A stretch of DNA of 64,000 nt from Streptococcaceae bacterium AF77-01CM03A (GCA_027665725.1 JAQDDS010000002.1:186001-250000); one strand, 5' to 3'; positions 20,220-32,233 are shown, counted from the first letter of the stretch. Numbers and translations: made by a program. The notes: a model not told the origin generated them from the sequence alone.

Positions 20220-21098
20220 ATGACAAAAGAAGTTGGTGTCGGTCAGGCACATAGTAAGATTATTTTAATAGGAGAGCATGCGGTGGTTTATGGCTACCCA
20301 GCCATCTCTTTACCTCTTTTAGAGGTTGAAGTGACTTGTCGGGTGGTTCCAGCAGCGACACCATGGCGTCTGTTTAAAGAAGACACCTTGTCCATGGCTG
20401 TTTATGCGTCTCTCGAGTATTTAAATATCAACGATGCTTGCATTCGTTGTCAAATTGACTCGGCTATTCCTAAAAAACGTGGGATGGGTTCTTCAGCAGC
20501 CATAAGTATTGCGGCCATTCGTGCAGTATTTGATTATTACCAAGCAGAACTCCCACATGGTGTTTTAGAAATTTTGGTCAATCGAGCTGAAATGATTGCC
20601 CATATGAACCCTAGTGGTTTGGATGCCAAGACCTGTCTTAGTGACCAACCTATCCGTTTTATCAAGAATGTAGGCTTTGAAGAATTAGCCATGGATTTAT
20701 CAGCTTATCTGGTCATTGCAGATACTGGAGTTTATGGACATACTCGTGAAGCTATCCAAGTTGTTGAGAGCAAGGGCAAGGATGCTTTACCTTTCTTGCA
20801 TGCGCTAGGAGAGTTGACACAAGAAGCAGAAAAAGCGATAAAAACAAAAGATGCCGTGAAGCTGGGAGAAATTCTAACCAAAGCTCATGGAAATCTAAAG
20901 GAAATCGGAGTTAGTAGACCTGAGGCAGATGCCTTGGTTGAAACTGCTCTTGACCATGGTGCTCTAGGTGCCAAGATGAGTGGTGGTGGTCTAGGAGGTT
21001 GCATCATCGCCTTGGTTGCTAATGTCAGTCAAGCACAAGAACTCGCAGAAAGATTAGAAGAGAAAGGAGCTGTTCAGACATGGATCGAAAGCCTGTGA
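20220..21098 (+). CDS. mvaK1: Mevalonate kinase
   Basis: Phosphorylates mevalonate at C5, the first kinase step of the mevalonate route to isopentenyl diphosphate. GHMP-kinase fold of 292 residues: N-terminal IILIGEHAVVYGYPAISLP, the ATP loop PKKRGMGSSAAISIAA, and the C-terminal KMSGGGLGGCIIAL. First gene of a four-gene operon whose reading frames overlap. A -10-like TATAAT (20144-20149) lies upstream, just after the previous terminator, but I see no convincing -35. Confidence 0.96.
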   Translation: MTKEVGVGQAHSKIILIGEHAVVYGYPAISLPLLEVEVTCRVVPAATPWRLFKEDTLSMAVYASLEYLNINDACIRCQIDSAIPKKRGMGSSAAISIAAIRAVFDYYQAELPHGVLEILVNRAEMIAHMNPSGLDAKTCLSDQPIRFIKNVGFEELAMDLSAYLVIADTGVYGHTREAIQVVESKGKDALPFLHALGELTQEAEKAIKTKDAVKLGEILTKAHGNLKEIGVSRPEADALVETALDHGALGAKMSGGGLGGCIIALVANVSQAQELAERLEEKGAVQTWIESL

Positions 21099-22019
21099 CA
21101 GTACGTTCCTATGCCAATATTGCCATTATCAAATATTGGGGAAAGAAAGCAGAAAAAGAGATGGTTCCTGCAACTAGCAGTATCTCTCTAACCTTAGAAA
21201 ATATGTATACGGAGACGACACTTTCTCCATTACCAGTAGATGCAACCGCTGATTCCTTTTACATCAATGGTAAGTTGCAAAATGAAGCTGAGCATGTCAA
21301 GATGCGTAAAATCATTGACCGCTACCGTCCTGAAGGAGCAGGTTTTGTTCGTATCGATACCAAGAACAATATGCCTACAGCAGCGGGTCTTTCTTCAAGT
21401 TCCAGTGGTTTGTCTGCTCTGGTCAAAGCTTGTAATGCCTATTTCCAATTAGGACTAGATCGTAAAGAATTGGCTTTGGAAGCTAAGTTTGCATCGGGCT
21501 CTTCATCTCGTAGTTTTTATGGCCCTTTAGCAGCTTGGGACAAGGATAGTGGAGAAATCTATCCTGTCGAAACTGACTTGAAGCTAGCTATGATTATGTT
21601 GGTCTTGGAAGACCAGAAAAAACCAATCTCTAGTCGGGATGGCATGAAACTCTGTGTGGAAACCTCGACGACTTTTGATGAGTGGATTCGTCAATCTGAA
21701 CAAGACTACAAGGATATGTTAGTCTACCTCAAGGAAAACGACTTTAAAAAAGTTGGGGAATTAACAGAGAAGAATGCTCTAGCTATGCATGCGACGACCA
21801 AGACTGCAACTCCACCTTTTTCTTATCTGATAGATGCGAGTTATGAGGCTATGGATTTTGTTCGCCAGCTACGTAAACAAGGTGAGAATTGTTACTTCAC
21901 CATGGATGCGGGGCCTAATGTCAAGGTTCTTTGTTTAGAAAAAGACTTGGAACATCTATCAGAACTCTTAGGTCAACGCTATCGCTTAATCGTATCAAAA
22001 ACAAAGGACTTGAGCCAAG

Positions 22020-22033
<14 letters not shown>
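21080..22033 (+). CDS. mvaD: Diphosphomevalonate decarboxylase
   Basis: ATP-dependent decarboxylation of mevalonate diphosphate to isopentenyl diphosphate. The 317-residue GHMP protein begins VTVRSYANIAIIKYWGKK, typical of the family, with the ATP loop MPTAAGLSSSSSGLSAL and the catalytic aspartate region in MDAGPNVKVLCL. GAAAGGAG lies before the ATG. It overlaps the end of mvaK1 by 19 bases and the start of mvaK2 by 14, indicating coupled translation. Confidence 0.97.
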
Positions 22034-24012
<1,979 letters not shown>

Positions 24013-24013
24013 G

Positions 24014-24044
24014 GAGGTCGGGATTTTGGTCCCGGTCTTTTTAT
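24014..24044 (+). terminator. Terminator of the mevalonate operon
   Basis: GTCGGGA and TCCCGGT pair with two wobbles and a six-base loop, followed by CTTTTT. A modest but well-placed hairpin. Confidence 0.65.
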
Positions 24045-24106
24045 CATTCCTCAGACTGATGTGACATTTTGGTTTTGTGATACAATAAAATAAAGAGGAC
24101 GGATAC

Positions 24107-24805
24107 ATGCGAAAATTTCAAATTTTTCTATTTATTGAAGCTTGTTTATTAACAGGAGCTCTGATTATGATGGTATCAGAGCATTTTTCCCGTTTTCTAC
24201 TAATATTGCTCTTGTTTTTACTGCTGATTCGATACTATACAGGTAGACAGGGTAATAACTTCATTTTAGTGGCGGTGAGCATCCTATTTTTCTTTATCAT
24301 CATGCTCAATCCCTTTGTCATTTTAGCCATCTTTGTAGCCTTGATTTACAGCCTGTTCTTACTTTATCCTATGATGAACCAAGAAAGAGAAGATACCAAT
24401 CTGATTTTTGAAGAAGTTGTGACGGTGAAGAGAGAGAAAAATCGCTGGTTTGGGAACCTTCATCACTTCTCAAGCTACCAGACTTGTCGCTTTGATGATA
24501 TCAATCTTTTTCGTCTCATGGGGACGGATACCATTCATCTAGAACACGTGATTTTAAGCAATCATGATAATGTCATCATCTTGAGAAAACTGGTCGGTAC
24601 GACTAGAATTATCGTACCAGTGGATGTGGAGGTCAGTCTCAGTGTCAATTCTTTGTATGGAGATTTAACCTTCTTTGACCAGCCTAAGCGAGCTTTGCGC
24701 AATGAACAATTCCATCAAGAAACCAGAGAATATCTCAAGAGTCCTAAGAGTGTTAAGATTCTTTTGACAACCATGGTTGGAGATGTTGAGGTGGTGCGAG
24801 GATGA
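24107..24805 (+). CDS. liaF: LiaF-type membrane inhibitor of envelope-stress system
   Basis: A 232-residue membrane protein of the LiaF/VraT family that keeps the LiaS kinase inactive until the cell wall is disturbed. Three or four hydrophobic segments lie in the first 95 residues (IFLFIEACLLTGALIMMV, FLLILLLFLLLIRYY, FILVAVSILFFFIIML, FVILAIFVALIYSLFLLY), then a cytoplasmic beta-rich domain (about 100-232) ending MVGDVEVVRG. AGAGGA precedes the ATG. The stop overlaps liaS by 4 bases (ATGA), so the three genes form one operon. Confidence 0.92.
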   Translation: MRKFQIFLFIEACLLTGALIMMVSEHFSRFLLILLLFLLLIRYYTGRQGNNFILVAVSILFFFIIMLNPFVILAIFVALIYSLFLLYPMMNQEREDTNLIFEEVVTVKREKNRWFGNLHHFSSYQTCRFDDINLFRLMGTDTIHLEHVILSNHDNVIILRKLVGTTRIIVPVDVEVSLSVNSLYGDLTFFDQPKRALRNEQFHQETREYLKSPKSVKILLTTMVGDVEVVRG

Positions 24806-25800
24806 AAAAGCAACCCTATATTTTAATTGGACTCACCTCATTTCTCTTTGTTGCTTTTCTATTTCGAAGCGTTTTTAAGGTCTTAGATTTGGAGTGGACT
24901 TCTCTCTTCCAAGATTTAGAAAAGACAGAAAAAGTCCTCTTTCTAGCTTTGATGTTTAGCCTTGCCCTAGCTTTTTTATTAGTCCTATTTTGGACAATGG
25001 TTGACGAAATTTCAAGAAGAAGAATCCAAGCAAATCTTAAACGTCTGCTAGCTGGTAAAGATATTAAAAGCCTTGGAGATGCTGATTTAGACGCAAGTTT
25101 TAGAAACTTGTCAGGAAAGCTTGGCTTGTTGACAGAAGCTATCCAAAAAGCAGACAATCAGACCTTGGTCAAGGAAGAAGAAATTGTTGAAAAGGAGCGC
25201 AAGCGAATCGCGCGTGACTTGCATGATACGGTTAGTCAAGAAATTTTTGCTGCCCATATGATTTTATCAGGACTCAGTCAACAAGCTTCGAAATTAGATA
25301 GAGAAAAGATGCAAACTCAGCTTCAGAGTGTGACTGCTATTTTAGAAACAGCCCAAAGAGATTTGCGGATTCTGCTTTTGCATTTACGACCGATAGAACT
25401 GGAACAAAAGAGTTTGGTGGAGGGCATTCAGATACTCCTCAAAGAACTAGAAGAAAAAAGTGATCTAAAGGTAAGCTTTAAATATCAGGTAACGACATTA
25501 CCTAAAAAGATTGAAGAGCATATTTTCCGTATTGTCCAAGAATTGATCAGTAATACCCTTCGGCATGCGCAGGCTTCTTGTCTGGATGTTTACCTTTATC
25601 AAACGGAAACGGAATTGCAGTTGAAGGTGGCGGACAATGGTCGTGGTTTTCAGTTAGATGATGGAGACGAACTGAGCTATGGTTTACGAAATATCAAAGA
25701 ACGAGTGGAAGATATGGCAGGGACTATACAATTATTAACAGCTCCCAAGCAAGGATTAGCTGTTGATATTCGTATTCCCTTGCTTGATTTGGATAGATAA
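24802..25800 (+). CDS. liaS: LiaS-type sensor histidine kinase
   Basis: Membrane kinase of 332 residues sensing cell-envelope damage such as lipid II-binding antibiotics. Two N-terminal membrane helices (about 8-25 and 45-68) with a very short external loop mark an intramembrane-sensing kinase. The HisKA_3 phospho-acceptor motif reads RKRIARDLHDTVSQEIFAAH (about 133-152), and the ATPase domain carries ELISNTLRHAQA and VADNGRGFQLDDG with GLRNIKERVE. Known in pneumococcus as HK03. It lies between liaF and liaR. Confidence 0.94.
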   Translation: MKKQPYILIGLTSFLFVAFLFRSVFKVLDLEWTSLFQDLEKTEKVLFLALMFSLALAFLLVLFWTMVDEISRRRIQANLKRLLAGKDIKSLGDADLDASFRNLSGKLGLLTEAIQKADNQTLVKEEEIVEKERKRIARDLHDTVSQEIFAAHMILSGLSQQASKLDREKMQTQLQSVTAILETAQRDLRILLLHLRPIELEQKSLVEGIQILLKELEEKSDLKVSFKYQVTTLPKKIEEHIFRIVQELISNTLRHAQASCLDVYLYQTETELQLKVADNGRGFQLDDGDELSYGLRNIKERVEDMAGTIQLLTAPKQGLAVDIRIPLLDLDR

Positions 25801-25812
25801 GAGGAAGTAATG

Positions 25813-26445
25813 ATGAAACTATTATTGGTAGATGACCACCAAATGGTGCGTCTGGGTTTGAAAAGTTATTTTGAATTACAAGATGATGTAGAGGTTGTAG
25901 GAGAAGCAACCAATGGCGCGGAGGGAATTTCCATGGCCTTGGAGCTTCGTCCAGATGTGATTGTCATGGATATTGTTATGCCTGAAGTCAATGGGATCGA
26001 CGCAACACTTGCTATTCTCAAAGAATGGCCAGAGGCTAAAATCTTGATTGTGACTTCTTATCTTGACAATGAAAAAATCATGCCGGTCTTGAATGCTGGG
26101 GCTAGGGGTTATATGCTTAAAACTTCGAGCGCAGATGAGTTGCTACACGCAGTTCGTAAGGTAGCAGCCGGTGAATTTGCTATTGAACAAGAGGTGAGCA
26201 AGAAGGTAGAATACCACCGCAATCATGTCGAACTACACGAAGACTTGACAGCTCGTGAACGAGATGTCCTTCAACTAATCGCTAAGGGCTATGAAAATCA
26301 GCGGATTGCAGATGAATTGTTTATCTCCCTCAAGACTGTTAAAACTCATGTTTCAAACATCCTTGCTAAACTTCAGGTTAGTGACCGTACCCAGGTGGCT
26401 GTTTATGCCTTTCAGCACCACTTGGTAGGCCCTGACGAATTTTAG
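25813..26445 (+). CDS. liaR: LiaR-type response regulator (NarL family)
   Basis: Response regulator of 210 residues (RR03 in pneumococcus). The receiver domain has the acidic pocket LLVDDHQMV, the phospho-acceptor Asp in VIVMDIVMPEVNG (about residue 53) and the switch lysine in YMLKTSS; the LuxR-type helix-turn-helix is LTARERDVLQLIAKG through LFISLKTVKTHVSNILAKL. Two ATG codons are adjacent (25810 and 25813); I chose the second because GAGGA is better spaced from it. It ends the liaFSR operon. Confidence 0.94.
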   Translation: MKLLLVDDHQMVRLGLKSYFELQDDVEVVGEATNGAEGISMALELRPDVIVMDIVMPEVNGIDATLAILKEWPEAKILIVTSYLDNEKIMPVLNAGARGYMLKTSSADELLHAVRKVAAGEFAIEQEVSKKVEYHRNHVELHEDLTARERDVLQLIAKGYENQRIADELFISLKTVKTHVSNILAKLQVSDRTQVAVYAFQHHLVGPDEF

Positions 26446-26492
26446 AGAAGTTTGAAAGCAACTTAAGCATGGAGGAAAAGCGCATCCATTAC

Positions 26493-26522
26493 TTGAAAAA
26501 ATTCGCTACTATATGGTATAAT
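26493..26522 (+). promoter_or_regulatory. Promoter of tig
   Basis: TTGAAA (26493-26498), 18-base spacer, extended -10 TGGTATAAT (TATAAT at 26517-26522). AAGGAG precedes the ATG at 26558. Confidence 0.8.
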
Positions 26523-26557
26523 GGACTGTATTAAAAATTTTAAGGAGAAATGACAGA

Positions 26558-27841
26558 ATGTCTGTATCATTTGAAAACAAAGAAACAAACCGTGGTGTCT
26601 TGACTTTCACTATCTCTCAAGACCAAATCAAACCAGAATTGGACCGTGTATTTAACTCAGTAAAGAAAACTCTTAACGTTCCAGGTTTCCGTAAAGGTCA
26701 CCTTCCACGTCCTATCTTCGACCAAAAATTTGGTGAAGAAGCACTTTACCAAGATGCAATGAACGCTCTTTTGCCAGATGCTTATGAAGCAGCTGTTAAA
26801 GAAGCTGGTCTTGAAGTAGTTGCTCAACCAAAAATTGACGTAACTTCTATGGAAAAAGGTCAAGACTGGGTTATCACTGCAGAAGTTGTTACAAAACCTG
26901 AAGTTAAATTGGGTGAATACAAAAACCTTGAAGTATCAGTTGATGTAGATAAAGAAGTAACTGACGCTGATGTAGATGCACGTATCGAACGTGAACGCAA
27001 CAACTTGGCAGAATTGGTTATCAAAGATGGTGCTGCTGAAGACGGCGACACTGTTGTTATCGACTTCGTTGGTTCTATCGACGGTGTTGAATTTGACGGC
27101 GGAAAAGGTGAAAACTTCTCACTTGGACTTGGTTCAGGACAATTCATTCCTGGATTTGAAAACCAATTGGTTGGACACTCAGCTGGTGAAACTGTTGACG
27201 TTATCGTAACATTCCCAGAAGACTACCAAGCAGAAGACCTTGCAGGTAAAGAAGCTAAATTCGTAACAACTATCCACGAAGTAAAAGCTAAAGAAGTTCC
27301 AGCTCTTGACGATGAACTTGCAAAAGATATCGACGAAGAAGTTGAAACTCTTGACGAATTGAAAGAAAAATACCGCAAAGAATTGGCTGCTGCTAAAGAA
27401 GAAGCATACAAAGATGCCGTTGAAGGTGCAGCAATCGATAAAGCTGTAGAAAACGCTGAAATCGTTGATCTTCCAGAAGAAATGATCCACGAAGAAGTTC
27501 ACCGTTCAGTAAATGAATTCCTTGGCAACTTGCAACGTCAAGGTATCAACCCTGACATGTACTTCCAAATCACTGGAACTACTCAAGAAGATCTTCACAA
27601 ACAATACGAAGCAGAAGCTGAGTCACGTACCAAGACTAACCTTGTTATCGAAGCAGTTGCGAAAGCTGAAGGATTTGACGCTACTGAAGAAGAAATCCAA
27701 AAAGAAATCGAGCAATTGGCTGCAGACTACAACATGGAAGTTGCTCAAGTACAAAGCTTGCTTTCAGCTGATATGTTGAAACACGATATCACAATCAAAA
27801 AAGCTGTTGAATTGATCACAAGCACTGCAACAGTAAAATAA
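26558..27841 (+). CDS. tig: Trigger factor, ribosome-associated chaperone
   Basis: Peptidyl-prolyl isomerase/chaperone of 427 residues that binds nascent chains at the ribosome exit. The N-terminal domain carries the ribosome-binding signature [11 protein letters not shown] (about 45-55), the FKBP-type domain spans about 150-245 ([24 protein letters not shown]), and the helical C-terminal arms follow to [11 protein letters not shown]. Codon use is strongly biased as in highly expressed genes. Monocistronic with its own promoter and terminator. Confidence 0.98.
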   Translation: MSVSFENKETNRGVLTFTISQDQIKPELDRVFNSVKKTLNVPGFRKGHLPRPIFDQKFGEEALYQDAMNALLPDAYEAAVKEAGLEVVAQPKIDVTSMEKGQDWVITAEVVTKPEVKLGEYKNLEVSVDVDKEVTDADVDARIERERNNLAELVIKDGAAEDGDTVVIDFVGSIDGVEFDGGKGENFSLGLGSGQFIPGFENQLVGHSAGETVDVIVTFPEDYQAEDLAGKEAKFVTTIHEVKAKEVPALDDELAKDIDEEVETLDELKEKYRKELAAAKEEAYKDAVEGAAIDKAVENAEIVDLPEEMIHEEVHRSVNEFLGNLQRQGINPDMYFQITGTTQEDLHKQYEAEAESRTKTNLVIEAVAKAEGFDATEEEIQKEIEQLAADYNMEVAQVQSLLSADMLKHDITIKKAVELITSTATVK

Positions 27842-27852
27842 TCTGAAAAGAT

Positions 27853-27882
27853 AAAAAGCCCACCGAATCGGTGGGTTTTCTT
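27853..27882. terminator. Bidirectional terminator between tig and recD2
   Basis: AAGCCCACCGA and TCGGTGGGTTT form a long GC-rich stem with A- and T-runs on the two sides, serving both convergent genes. Confidence 0.9.
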
Positions 27883-27887
27883 ATGCT

Positions 27888-30254
27888 TTATTTTCCGAAA
27901 AACTCTTGAAGGTCATCCTGGCTAATTCCAATCATAGCTGGGATACTGGTCCAGTTTTCTTTGGTCAGAATGTAGGATTGCTGCGAATCAGTCTGATTAG
28001 CGGGTTCAAAAATAGGCTTATTTGCTTCTTCAGAGCTTTCAGTTAAGTCGCTGAAACGTTCAATCAGATAGGTCTTGCGAGCTGTCCCGATGTGCTTGGT
28101 TGCATAGTCAAAGGCCTGAAGTTCACCAAGTAGGATGAGCTTGCTTTTGGCGCGAGTGATAGCAGTGTAGATGAGATTGCGCTCCAGCATGCGCTTGCTA
28201 GCACTGGTAATCGGAAGGATCACAACTGGAAACTCACTCCCCTGTGACTTATGGATACTCATAGCATAGGCGAGGCGAATCTTGTACCATTCATTTCGAG
28301 GATAGGAAACCTCGTTGCCATCAAAATCGATGATAATTTCATCTTGCTTAGATTCAGTGTATTTTCCAGGAATGAGGTCAGTAATATAGCCTAAATCTCC
28401 ATTAAAGACATTGACTTCTGCATCGTTGACCAGATGAATGACCTTATCGCCTGTGCGATAATGAAACTGACTTGCTTCAAAACTAATCTGTCCCTTTTGA
28501 AGAGGATTGAGCAGTTCTTGCATGAGTTGATTGATGGCATCAATTCCTGCTGTACCACGATACATAGGAGCCAGAACTTGGATGTCACGTGCAGGGATGC
28601 CACTTCTAATAGCAGCATCTATGATTTTTTCAATGGTCGCAGGGATATGGTTACTAGCGATTTCAAAGTAGGAACGATCTGCTTTTTTCTGAGTGAAATC
28701 TGCAGGTAAAATTCCTTGACGAATTTGGCTAGCAAGGGTGACAATGGTTGATTCTTCACTCTGACGGTAGATTCTTTCCAAGCGTGTTTGAGGGATACTT
28801 GGAATTTGGAGTAAGTCAGCCAGGACTTGACCAGGACTAACCGATGGCAGCTGGTCACTATCGCCGACGATGAGAATTTTACTGTTAGAGGAGATATTGG
28901 AGAAGAGTTGGTTAGCTAGCCAGGTATCCACCATAGAGAACTCGTCTACGATGATAAAATCAGCATCTAGATAATCTTCCAAATGACTGGTATCGTTGTC
29001 TTCAGTCATACCTAAATGGCGGTGAATCGTTGCACTAGGCAATCCTGTCAATTCATTCATGCGCCGGGCTGCGCGACCAGTTGGAGCAGCTAGGAGAATC
29101 GGTAGATTGCTCTTTTTCTTGAGATCAAGTCCTTCTATTAGAGAATAAACACCAATAATTCCATTGATAACAGTGGTTTTACCTGTACCGGGTCCACCTG
29201 TCAGGATAAAGACCTTGTTTTGGATAGCGTCGCAAATAGCCTGCTTTTGAATGGCATCGTATTGGATGCCTAATTCCTTCTCAACAGTTGCAATATGATC
29301 CTGGATGATTTCTGTTTTTTGTTTATTGGGTTCTTCTTTTTCAAGAATGCGAATGAGGTGATTGTGAATTCCTTCTTCAGCGAAAAAGAGACTGTTATCA
29401 AAGATTTTCGTATCAACCTGTTGAACTTTTTCCTCTTCAATGAGATTGGATAATTCTTGAGCAAGTTGACTGGGTTCTAATTCTACTGGACGTGAGGATT
29501 CAAGCAAATTTAGAGTCTTCTCCAATAAATCTCTAGCTTCAACATAAGTATCCCCACTTTCCATACAAGCATTTAAAAGGCTATGAACAAGGCCAGCTCG
29601 AAAGCGTTCAGGTGCCTGACTTTCAATCCCCAATTCCTGCGCCAATTGGTCAGCGATAGTAAAGCCCAAGCCCTTGATATCTTCTACCAACTGGTAGGGA
29701 TAATTCTCAACGATATCGATGGTTTCCTCTTTATAGGTATCCTGGATTTGAATAGCTAATTTATTGGGAATTCCGTAGTTGGCAAGCTTGGCCAAAACCA
29801 TCTCAGTTCCGTAGTTGAGGCGAAGCGTGGAAACGAAAGCCTCACGACTTTTAGAAGACAGCCCTGAGATAGTTTCAAGTTTTTCAGGATGCTCCAAGAT
29901 TTCATCGATAGTATTTTCCCCATAGAGTTCCACAATCTTTTGGGCAGTTTTGAGACCAATCCCTTTGAAATGGCTACTTGAGAAATACTTGACTAAACCC
30001 TTACTAGTTGGTTTTGCTCTTTCGTAACGGGAAATCTGCAGTTGTTCTCCGTATTTGGAGTGTTGGACAATCTGCCCCCAGAAAGTGTATTCTTCTCCCT
30101 CGATAACATCAGCCATGGTCCCTGTAACAATGATTTCGAAATCATCAAAGTCCTCAGCATTGGTATCCTCTATATCTAAAAGGAGAATACGGTAAAAGTT
30201 GCTGACATTTTCAAAAATAATACGTTCAATCGTACCTGTAAAATAGACTTCCAT
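27888..30254 (-). CDS. recD2: RecD2-type ATP-dependent DNA helicase
   Basis: SF1B 5'-3' helicase of 788 residues acting in DNA repair without RecBC. An N-terminal OB-like region (1-75) and a helix-hairpin-helix segment (FKGIGLKTAQKIVELYG, about 100-180) precede helicase motif I GGPGTGKTTVINGI (about 353), motif II VDEFSMVD, motif III LIVGDSDQLPSVSPGQ, and the C-terminal UvrD-like SIHKSQGSEFPVVILP and LIYTAITRAK. This is the long RecD2 form, not the short RecBCD subunit. A small hairpin lies 18-39 bases before the ATG. Downstream of lepB in a leftward series rnhC-lepB-recD2. Confidence 0.95.
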   Translation of the reverse strand: MEVYFTGTIERIIFENVSNFYRILLLDIEDTNAEDFDDFEIIVTGTMADVIEGEEYTFWGQIVQHSKYGEQLQISRYERAKPTSKGLVKYFSSSHFKGIGLKTAQKIVELYGENTIDEILEHPEKLETISGLSSKSREAFVSTLRLNYGTEMVLAKLANYGIPNKLAIQIQDTYKEETIDIVENYPYQLVEDIKGLGFTIADQLAQELGIESQAPERFRAGLVHSLLNACMESGDTYVEARDLLEKTLNLLESSRPVELEPSQLAQELSNLIEEEKVQQVDTKIFDNSLFFAEEGIHNHLIRILEKEEPNKQKTEIIQDHIATVEKELGIQYDAIQKQAICDAIQNKVFILTGGPGTGKTTVINGIIGVYSLIEGLDLKKKSNLPILLAAPTGRAARRMNELTGLPSATIHRHLGMTEDNDTSHLEDYLDADFIIVDEFSMVDTWLANQLFSNISSNSKILIVGDSDQLPSVSPGQVLADLLQIPSIPQTRLERIYRQSEESTIVTLASQIRQGILPADFTQKKADRSYFEIASNHIPATIEKIIDAAIRSGIPARDIQVLAPMYRGTAGIDAINQLMQELLNPLQKGQISFEASQFHYRTGDKVIHLVNDAEVNVFNGDLGYITDLIPGKYTESKQDEIIIDFDGNEVSYPRNEWYKIRLAYAMSIHKSQGSEFPVVILPITSASKRMLERNLIYTAITRAKSKLILLGELQAFDYATKHIGTARKTYLIERFSDLTESSEEANKPIFEPANQTDSQQSYILTKENWTSIPAMIGISQDDLQEFFGK

Positions 30255-30302
30255 ATAATTCCTTTACATTCCTGAATGAAATCTATCATTCAGAATAGAA
30301 TG

Positions 30303-30335
30303 AGAAGAGGCTGAGATTTATATTTCTCGGCCTCT
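30303..30335 (-). terminator. Possible terminator between lepB and recD2
   Basis: On the minus strand AAGAGGCCGAGA pairs imperfectly with TCTCAGCCTCTT around an 8-base loop. The following CTCATTC is only weakly T-rich, so this may be a partial terminator or processing site. Confidence 0.5.
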
Positions 30336-30343
30336 TAGTGTTC

Positions 30344-30958
30344 TTAAAATGTTCCGATACGTTTGAGTGGCCAGAAACGGAATTTCGCCTCTCCAATAAT
30401 ATCTTTTGCTTTAAAAGTACCAACATGTCGACTGTCACTAGATACCAGACGGTCATCACCAAGTAGGAGGTATTGTCCCTCTGGAACAGTGAAGGTAAAG
30501 CTAGTATTGAAGTTAACATCTAAGGTAAAGGCATCAGCTTTTTCAGCAAGACTTCTGAAGTACTCGCCTTTTTTCCCATCCCAGCTATCTCCGGTATAGG
30601 TTGATTGGAGTTTATCCTCTTTAAAGCGTTTGAGATAATCTGCTAGGTAAGGCTCATCGGTTTCTTGATTGTTGATGTAGAGCTTATCATTTTCGTAACG
30701 GATGGTATCACCTGGCAATCCGATGACTCGCTTCACGATATCTTTATTCCCTTCATCCTCATGAGCGACAACTATATCAAAGCGATCGATAGGGAGATGT
30801 TTGACAACGAAGAGAATTTCTCCATCAGCTAGAGTAGGGTCCATAGAGTGTCCTTCTACACGAACATTGCTCCAGAGAAAGAGACGGCTGAGACCTATTA
30901 ATGCAATAATCAGGAAGAAAATTCCCCACTCTTTTAAAAATATTTTAAAATAATTCAT
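30344..30958 (-). CDS. lepB: Signal peptidase I
   Basis: Membrane serine protease of 204 residues that removes signal peptides from secreted proteins. One N-terminal membrane segment (WGIFFLIIALIGLSRLFLW, about 11-29), the catalytic serine in VEGHSMDPTL (about residue 38), the general-base lysine in KRVIGLPGDT (about 76), and the C-terminal LLGDDRLVSSDSRHVG box. It begins 4 bases after the rnhC stop, so they are co-transcribed. Confidence 0.96.
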   Translation of the reverse strand: MNYFKIFLKEWGIFFLIIALIGLSRLFLWSNVRVEGHSMDPTLADGEILFVVKHLPIDRFDIVVAHEDEGNKDIVKRVIGLPGDTIRYENDKLYINNQETDEPYLADYLKRFKEDKLQSTYTGDSWDGKKGEYFRSLAEKADAFTLDVNFNTSFTFTVPEGQYLLLGDDRLVSSDSRHVGTFKAKDIIGEAKFRFWPLKRIGTF

Positions 30959-30962
30959 ACTT

Positions 30963-31844
30963 TTACCTTTCTAGAAGTTGCTTAGCTTTTTCAGTGTTTT
31001 TAAAATGCAGCTTTGCACAGAAGCCGAGACCGTTCATTCCATATGCTTGAAGGATTTGGCTAGCTACCTTGTCAGAAGCAGCTCCAGCACCACTTGGAAG
31101 TTGATAGCCTAACTCTCGTCCTAGGTTTTCAAGATTTTCTAGGAAGAGATCACGCGCAATGATGGAGCTAACTGCAACAGCCAAGTACTTGCCCTCAGCT
31201 TTTTCCTCTAGCGTGACTGGATTAGGAAAATGATTGGCTTCATTTTTTAGATACTTTTCATAATTTTGTGAGCTTGTAAAGGCGTCGATAACAATTTTTT
31301 CAGGCTCAACTCCCTTTTGAAGGAGGAGAAAGATTGCTTGATTGTGAAGAGCTACCTTGACAGAAACAGCATTATAGCGTTCTCCAATGACTTCGTTATA
31401 CTTACTTGGCGAAAGAAGGAGTGCTTGATGCTGAATCTTCTCCTTAAGAAGGGGAGCAAGCTGACGAATCTTTTGGTCAGTCAGTGTTTTAGAATCTCCA
31501 ACCCCGAGTTTTCGTAAAAAGTCATGCTGATCAGGAGTTACAAATGACGCCACTACAGCTAGACCACCGAAGTAGGAACCATTTCCAACCTCATCTGTTC
31601 CAATCAAGGGGAAATTTTGCCCGCTAACTACTTGTGCTACTTGATAACCAAAAAAGCTAGCATAGCTTTCAGCAGCTTCTCCTTGCAAGAGGACTTTCCC
31701 AGATGTATAGACGGAAACACTGGCTTGAGGAAGTTTTAAAAAGTAGCGAATATAGGGATTTTTACTAGGAGTGAGTGCATGTTCATGCTTTTGAACAAAA
31801 GCATGAATTTCCTTTTCACTCGGAGTTAATGTGATACTTGCCAT
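30963..31844 (-). CDS. rnhC: Ribonuclease HIII
   Basis: Cleaves RNA in RNA-DNA hybrids. The 293-residue type 2 RNase H has an N-terminal substrate-binding TBP-like domain (1-85) that distinguishes HIII from HII, then the catalytic domain with [20 protein letters not shown] (first Asp-Glu pair), [18 protein letters not shown] and [10 protein letters not shown]. No good ribosome-binding site precedes the ATG; instead an extended -10 (TGGTACAAT) ends only 7 bases upstream, so the mRNA may be nearly leaderless. Divergent from zapA. Confidence 0.95.
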   Translation of the reverse strand: MASITLTPSEKEIHAFVQKHEHALTPSKNPYIRYFLKLPQASVSVYTSGKVLLQGEAAESYASFFGYQVAQVVSGQNFPLIGTDEVGNGSYFGGLAVVASFVTPDQHDFLRKLGVGDSKTLTDQKIRQLAPLLKEKIQHQALLLSPSKYNEVIGERYNAVSVKVALHNQAIFLLLQKGVEPEKIVIDAFTSSQNYEKYLKNEANHFPNPVTLEEKAEGKYLAVAVSSIIARDLFLENLENLGRELGYQLPSGAGAASDKVASQILQAYGMNGLGFCAKLHFKNTEKAKQLLER

Positions 31845-31884
31845 AGTCTCTATTGTACCATAAAAGCGCTAGAATTGGTAAAAA

Positions 31885-31913
31885 CTGACAAACTAAGTGA
31901 AATTTGGTATAAT
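31885..31913 (+). promoter_or_regulatory. Promoter of zapA-cvpA
   Basis: CTGACA (31885-31890), 17-base spacer, TATAAT (31908-31913) preceded by TGG. GAGGTG follows before the ATG at 31931. Confidence 0.88.
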
Positions 31914-31930
31914 ATCTTGAGGTGAATTTT

Positions 31931-32233
31931 ATGGCAAATTTAAATCGATTCAAGTTTACATTTGGGAAAAAAACATTAACGCTGACAACTGAACATGACA
32001 ATCTTTTCATGGAGGAGATTGCTAAAGTTGCGACGGAAAAGTATGAAGCAATCAAAGAACAAATGCCTGGAGCTGATGATGAAACAGTAGCTATTCTCTT
32101 AGCGGTTAACTGCTTGTCAACACAGCTCAGCCGTGAGATTGAATTTGATGATAAGGAGCAAGAGTTAGAATCGCTCCGTTATAAGGTGGTTGCGGCTAAA
32201 CAAGAGCAGAGTAAGATTGAGGATTCCCTATGA
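31931..32233 (+). CDS. zapA: Cell division protein ZapA
   Basis: A 100-residue FtsZ-ring-associated protein that bundles FtsZ filaments. The N-terminal beta strands RFKFTFGKKTLTLTTEHDN are followed by a long coiled coil (about 30-98). GAGGTG precedes this ATG, so I prefer it to one three codons upstream. The stop overlaps the cvpA start (ATGA). Confidence 0.9.
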   Translation: MANLNRFKFTFGKKTLTLTTEHDNLFMEEIAKVATEKYEAIKEQMPGADDETVAILLAVNCLSTQLSREIEFDDKEQELESLRYKVVAAKQEQSKIEDSL

